Positions 6,654-8,200 of a DNA stretch of 8,200 nt are shown here, in pieces. Each line of letters opens with the position of its first letter. The stretch's first letter is position 1. The notes beneath the pieces were generated by a model. It saw only the letters and a list, made by a program, of their open reading frames with translations, was not told the DNA's origin and did no database searches. Origin of the DNA: Acidobacteriota bacterium (GTDB lineage Bacteria > Acidobacteriota > Vicinamibacteria > Vicinamibacterales > JAFNAJ01); NCBI GenBank assembly GCA_017860085.1, contig JAFNAJ010000098.1, forward strand, positions 1 to 8,200, in the 5' to 3' direction. Position numbers and translations under genes: made by a program.

Positions 6654-6677
6654 GTAGCGCGGACCTTCAGGCCCGCG
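6654..6677. repeat. REP-like degenerate inverted repeat, copy 2
   Basis: This is a diverged direct copy of the element at 6592, offset by 62 bp. It shares AGCCGTAG then GCGGACCT. Its own arms CGCGGACCT (6658-6666) and AGGCCCGCG (6669-6677) pair over 8 of 9 positions around a TC loop, with one A/C mismatch. The outer GTAG arm has lost its partner on the right. Confidence 0.6.
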
Positions 6678-6729
6678 GAACCCGGCTGCGGAACCCGCCC
6701 GGCGCCCGCCGAGCGCCACCGTGTAACTC

Positions 6730-6760
6730 TTGCTAGGCCCCCATAGGCGCCGGTTATAGG
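6730..6760 (+). promoter_or_regulatory. Possible promoter of the VWA-lipoprotein unit
   Basis: TTGCTA (6730-6735, 4 of 6 to the -35 consensus) and TATAGG (6755-6760, 4 of 6 to the -10 consensus) are separated by 19 bp. They lie 28 bp upstream of the ATG at 6789 in the least GC-rich part of the region. The spacing is longer than ideal, so confidence is low. Confidence 0.3.
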
Positions 6761-6788
6761 GTCGGCGAGAATCGGCCGAAATACTGAG

Positions 6789-7844
6789 ATGTTGAAGAGG
6801 TTCCCTCGTATCCCGCACTGGCAAGGATCTTGGAGCTTCCGGGTTGTGACCCGGTCGCTCTCGGCCATCGTCCTCGTTGCGCTCGTGGCGGGCGGGGTAC
6901 GGGTTCGTGGCCAGCAGCAGGCCGGCGGCCAGATGCCGACGTTTCGCGCCTCGATCGACCTCGTGTCGGTGGCCGCCGTCGTACGCGACCGTCGAGGGCA
7001 GATCGTCCGCAACCTGACGCGCGACGACTTCCAGGTCTACGACACCGGCGTACGGCGACCCATCCTCGAGTTCTCGTCAGAAGACGCCGGCCCCGTGAGC
7101 ATCGCGCTGCTGGTGGACGTCTCCGGCAGCATGCAGGCCGCCAAGAACCTGGCCGCCGCCCGACGGGTGGTCGACCACCTGCTGGCGTGGGTCGAGACGG
7201 GGAAGGACGAGATCGGGTTGTACTCGTTCGACCGCGAGCTCTACGAGAACCAGGCCTTCACCACCGACCCGGTGGCCGTGCGCACGGCCTTCGATGATCT
7301 CGAGGCCTTTGGCATGACGTCGCTCTACGACGCCATCGCCCTCACGGCGCGCCAGCTCCTGAACCGACCGAGCAAGCGCCGGGCCGTCGTGATCCTGACC
7401 GATGGCGAGGACAACGCGAGCCGGCTGAGCGCGGAACGAGTGTCGTCGGCGGTCGTTGCGGCCGACATGCCCGTCTACGTCATCGCCGTGGTCTCTGCGC
7501 TCGATCGCAACGACGGACCGGCCGGCCTGAAGGGCCGCGCGGCGTTCGAACCAACGGGGCCGCTCAGCAACCTGTCCTACTGGACGGGCGGCACGATGTT
7601 CACGGTGACGACGGATGCCGAGGCGAGTGTGGCCGCACGCACGCTGCTGGCCGAGCTGCGGCACCAGTATCTGATGGCCATCGAGGCTGCCAACACCCCG
7701 GGCTGGCGGCCGATCGATGTGAAGACGAAGCGCCGGGAGTTGAACGTTCGCGCGCGCACGGGCTACTACGCCGCCGTGCCGCGCCGGGCGCAGGATGGTC
7801 AGGACCCACAGGTGTCATGGCTGGCATGGAGGGGATCGCGATGA
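6789..7844 (+). CDS. Exported VWA-domain protein of the VWFA-related acidobacterial type (TIGR03436-like)
   Basis: This is a 351-residue protein. The first about 41 residues hold a basic stretch and a hydrophobic core (about 23-36), with a likely signal cleavage near VRG-QQ (41/42), so it is probably periplasmic or surface located. A short beta-rich segment follows, with SVAAVVRDRRGQIVRNLTRDDFQVYD (60-85, a typical lead-in of this family). The VWA domain covers about 102-295. Its metal-ion adhesion site is complete: DVSGSM (Asp110, Ser112, Ser114), Thr177 in GMTSLYDA (175-182) and TDGEDN (204-209, Asp205). Such domains bind protein ligands through a divalent cation; the ligand here is unknown. 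'GYYAAVP' near the end (325-331) is also usual for the family. The ATG at 6789 has no strong Shine-Dalgarno; a GTG at 6846 (codon 20) would leave a more standard signal peptide and has GGAG 10 nt upstream, so it is a real alternative. The stop overlaps the next start by ATGA. Confidence 0.88.
   Translation: MLKRFPRIPHWQGSWSFRVVTRSLSAIVLVALVAGGVRVRGQQQAGGQMPTFRASIDLVSVAAVVRDRRGQIVRNLTRDDFQVYDTGVRRPILEFSSEDAGPVSIALLVDVSGSMQAAKNLAAARRVVDHLLAWVETGKDEIGLYSFDRELYENQAFTTDPVAVRTAFDDLEAFGMTSLYDAIALTARQLLNRPSKRRAVVILTDGEDNASRLSAERVSSAVVAADMPVYVIAVVSALDRNDGPAGLKGRAAFEPTGPLSNLSYWTGGTMFTVTTDAEASVAARTLLAELRHQYLMAIEAANTPGWRPIDVKTKRRELNVRARTGYYAAVPRRAQDGQDPQVSWLAWRGSR
7828..7834 (+). promoter_or_regulatory. 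Shine-Dalgarno of the coiled-coil lipoprotein gene
   Basis: GGAGGGG lies 6 nt before the ATG at 7841, inside the end of the VWA gene. It supports the overlapping start and coupled translation. Confidence 0.7.
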
Positions 7845-8200
7845 GGAAGTGGCTTGTCACGGGAGTGATGGTGGTGCTCGCCGTCGGTTCGTCGGCGTGC
7901 GCCAGCAAGAAGTACGTCAACACACGCGTGTCCGAGGTCAACGACAAGGTGACCAACCTGTCGACGTCGGTCGAGGAGACCCAGGAGCGCGTGCGACAGA
8001 ACGAGAAGCGCATCGGCGAGGTCGACCAGAAGGCCGATGCGGTCGGGCAGAAGGCCGATGCCGCAGGTCGCGCCGCCTCGGACGCGAAGACGGCTGCCGA
8101 TGCCGCAGCCGCGAAGGCCGCGGCGGTGGAGGCCGCGAGCCGCAAGCTCGTGTATGAGGTCGTGCTGAGCGAGGACAAGGCCCGCTTCGACCGCGGCAAG
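7841..8200 (+). CDS. Coiled-coil lipoprotein, probably OmpA family, N-terminal part (runs off right edge)
   Basis: The frame starts at the ATG at 7841, overlapping the VWA stop by ATGA, and is open for exactly 120 codons to the edge. A basic start (MRKWLV), a hydrophobic stretch and SSAC (Cys20) form a lipoprotein signal; Ala at +2 would favour outer-membrane sorting in a diderm. Residues about 28-64 form a charged heptad-rich coiled coil. Residues about 60-98 are rich in Ala, Lys and Asp, with a short repeat (QKADAVG then QKADAAG, 63-76), like Lpp-type helical spacers. The last residues, LVYEVVLSEDKARFDRGK, resemble the first strand of an OmpA peptidoglycan-binding domain as seen in acidobacterial proteins, so I infer a lipoprotein tethering outer membrane to cell wall. 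The diagnostic OmpA motif lies outside the window. Co-expression with the VWA gene is likely. Confidence 0.75.
   Translation, partial: MRKWLVTGVMVVLAVGSSACASKKYVNTRVSEVNDKVTNLSTSVEETQERVRQNEKRIGEVDQKADAVGQKADAAGRAASDAKTAADAAAAKAAAVEAASRKLVYEVVLSEDKARFDRGK

Larger units (their letters stand above)
6500..6788. other. 289 bp divergent intergenic region
   Basis: No gene is supported here. The region separates the leftward aminotransferase from the rightward VWA gene and should carry both promoters. It holds a triple heptamer (6513-6533), two REP-like hairpins (6592-6619 and 6654-6677) and a possible promoter for the VWA gene (6730-6760). Open frames through it (for example translations with GLKVRAT or LQVRPT) look like spurious readings of the repeats. 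Confidence 0.7.

Noticed and set aside
6588..6677. CRISPR array
   Set aside because: There are only two diverged palindromic copies, with no regular further units and no cas genes.
5136..6824. 562-codon minus-strand frame covering the aminotransferase and the divergent intergenic region
   Set aside because: It is an out-of-frame reading made mainly of Arg, Ala, Pro and Gly and passes through the REP-like repeats; the aminotransferase frame explains the region.
7600..8199. Minus-strand frame rich in Ala and Ser opposite the VWA end and lipoprotein
   Set aside because: It mirrors the Ala/Lys/Asp-rich coiled coil on the plus strand; the plus frame has a lipobox, a Shine-Dalgarno and an operon overlap.

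Overview
This GC-rich window looks like ordinary chromosomal DNA from an Acidobacteriota bacterium, most likely of the Vicinamibacteria (Luteitalea-like) group. That placement is an inference. It rests on the VWFA-related protein of the acidobacterial type at 6789-7844, the SpoIIE-type phosphatase with a two-helix membrane anchor at 674-1894, the exported N-terminal domain at 1-650 that resembles acidobacterial M1-type peptidases, and the REP-like 'GGCGGACCT' hairpins at 6588-6677. I see no phage, transposase, CRISPR array, rRNA or tRNA.

Layout: six genes read leftward. From right to left they are a class I/II PLP aminotransferase (5285-6499), a multi-pass PIG-V-like mannosyltransferase family protein (3775-5241), a small DUF5658-like membrane protein (3239-3586), a glycine C-acetyltransferase (kbl, 1930-3129), a membrane-anchored SpoIIE/RsbU-type PP2C phosphatase (674-1894) and the start of an exported protein that runs off the left edge (1-650). 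The gaps split them into two probable transcription units. One is aminotransferase-mannosyltransferase, with a 43 bp gap. The other is DUF5658-kbl-phosphatase-exported protein, with gaps of 109, 35 and 23 bp. A 188 bp gap at 3587-3774 separates the units and could hold the promoter of the second.

At 6500-6788 a gene-free divergent region separates the leftward genes from two rightward genes: the exported VWA protein (6789-7844) and an OmpA-family-like coiled-coil lipoprotein (7841 to the right edge). These two overlap by ATGA, which suggests translational coupling. The divergent region carries two REP-like inverted repeats, a three-copy heptamer and candidate promoter elements.

Functionally the window mixes amino-acid metabolism (two PLP enzymes), envelope functions (mannosyltransferase, VWA protein, lipoprotein, probable peptidase) and one signalling phosphatase. 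I found no convincing new defence or mobile system. The most notable features are the REP-like repeats, the fixed start of the aminotransferase with no Shine-Dalgarno, the kbl gene with no threonine dehydrogenase beside it, and the orphan phosphatase.
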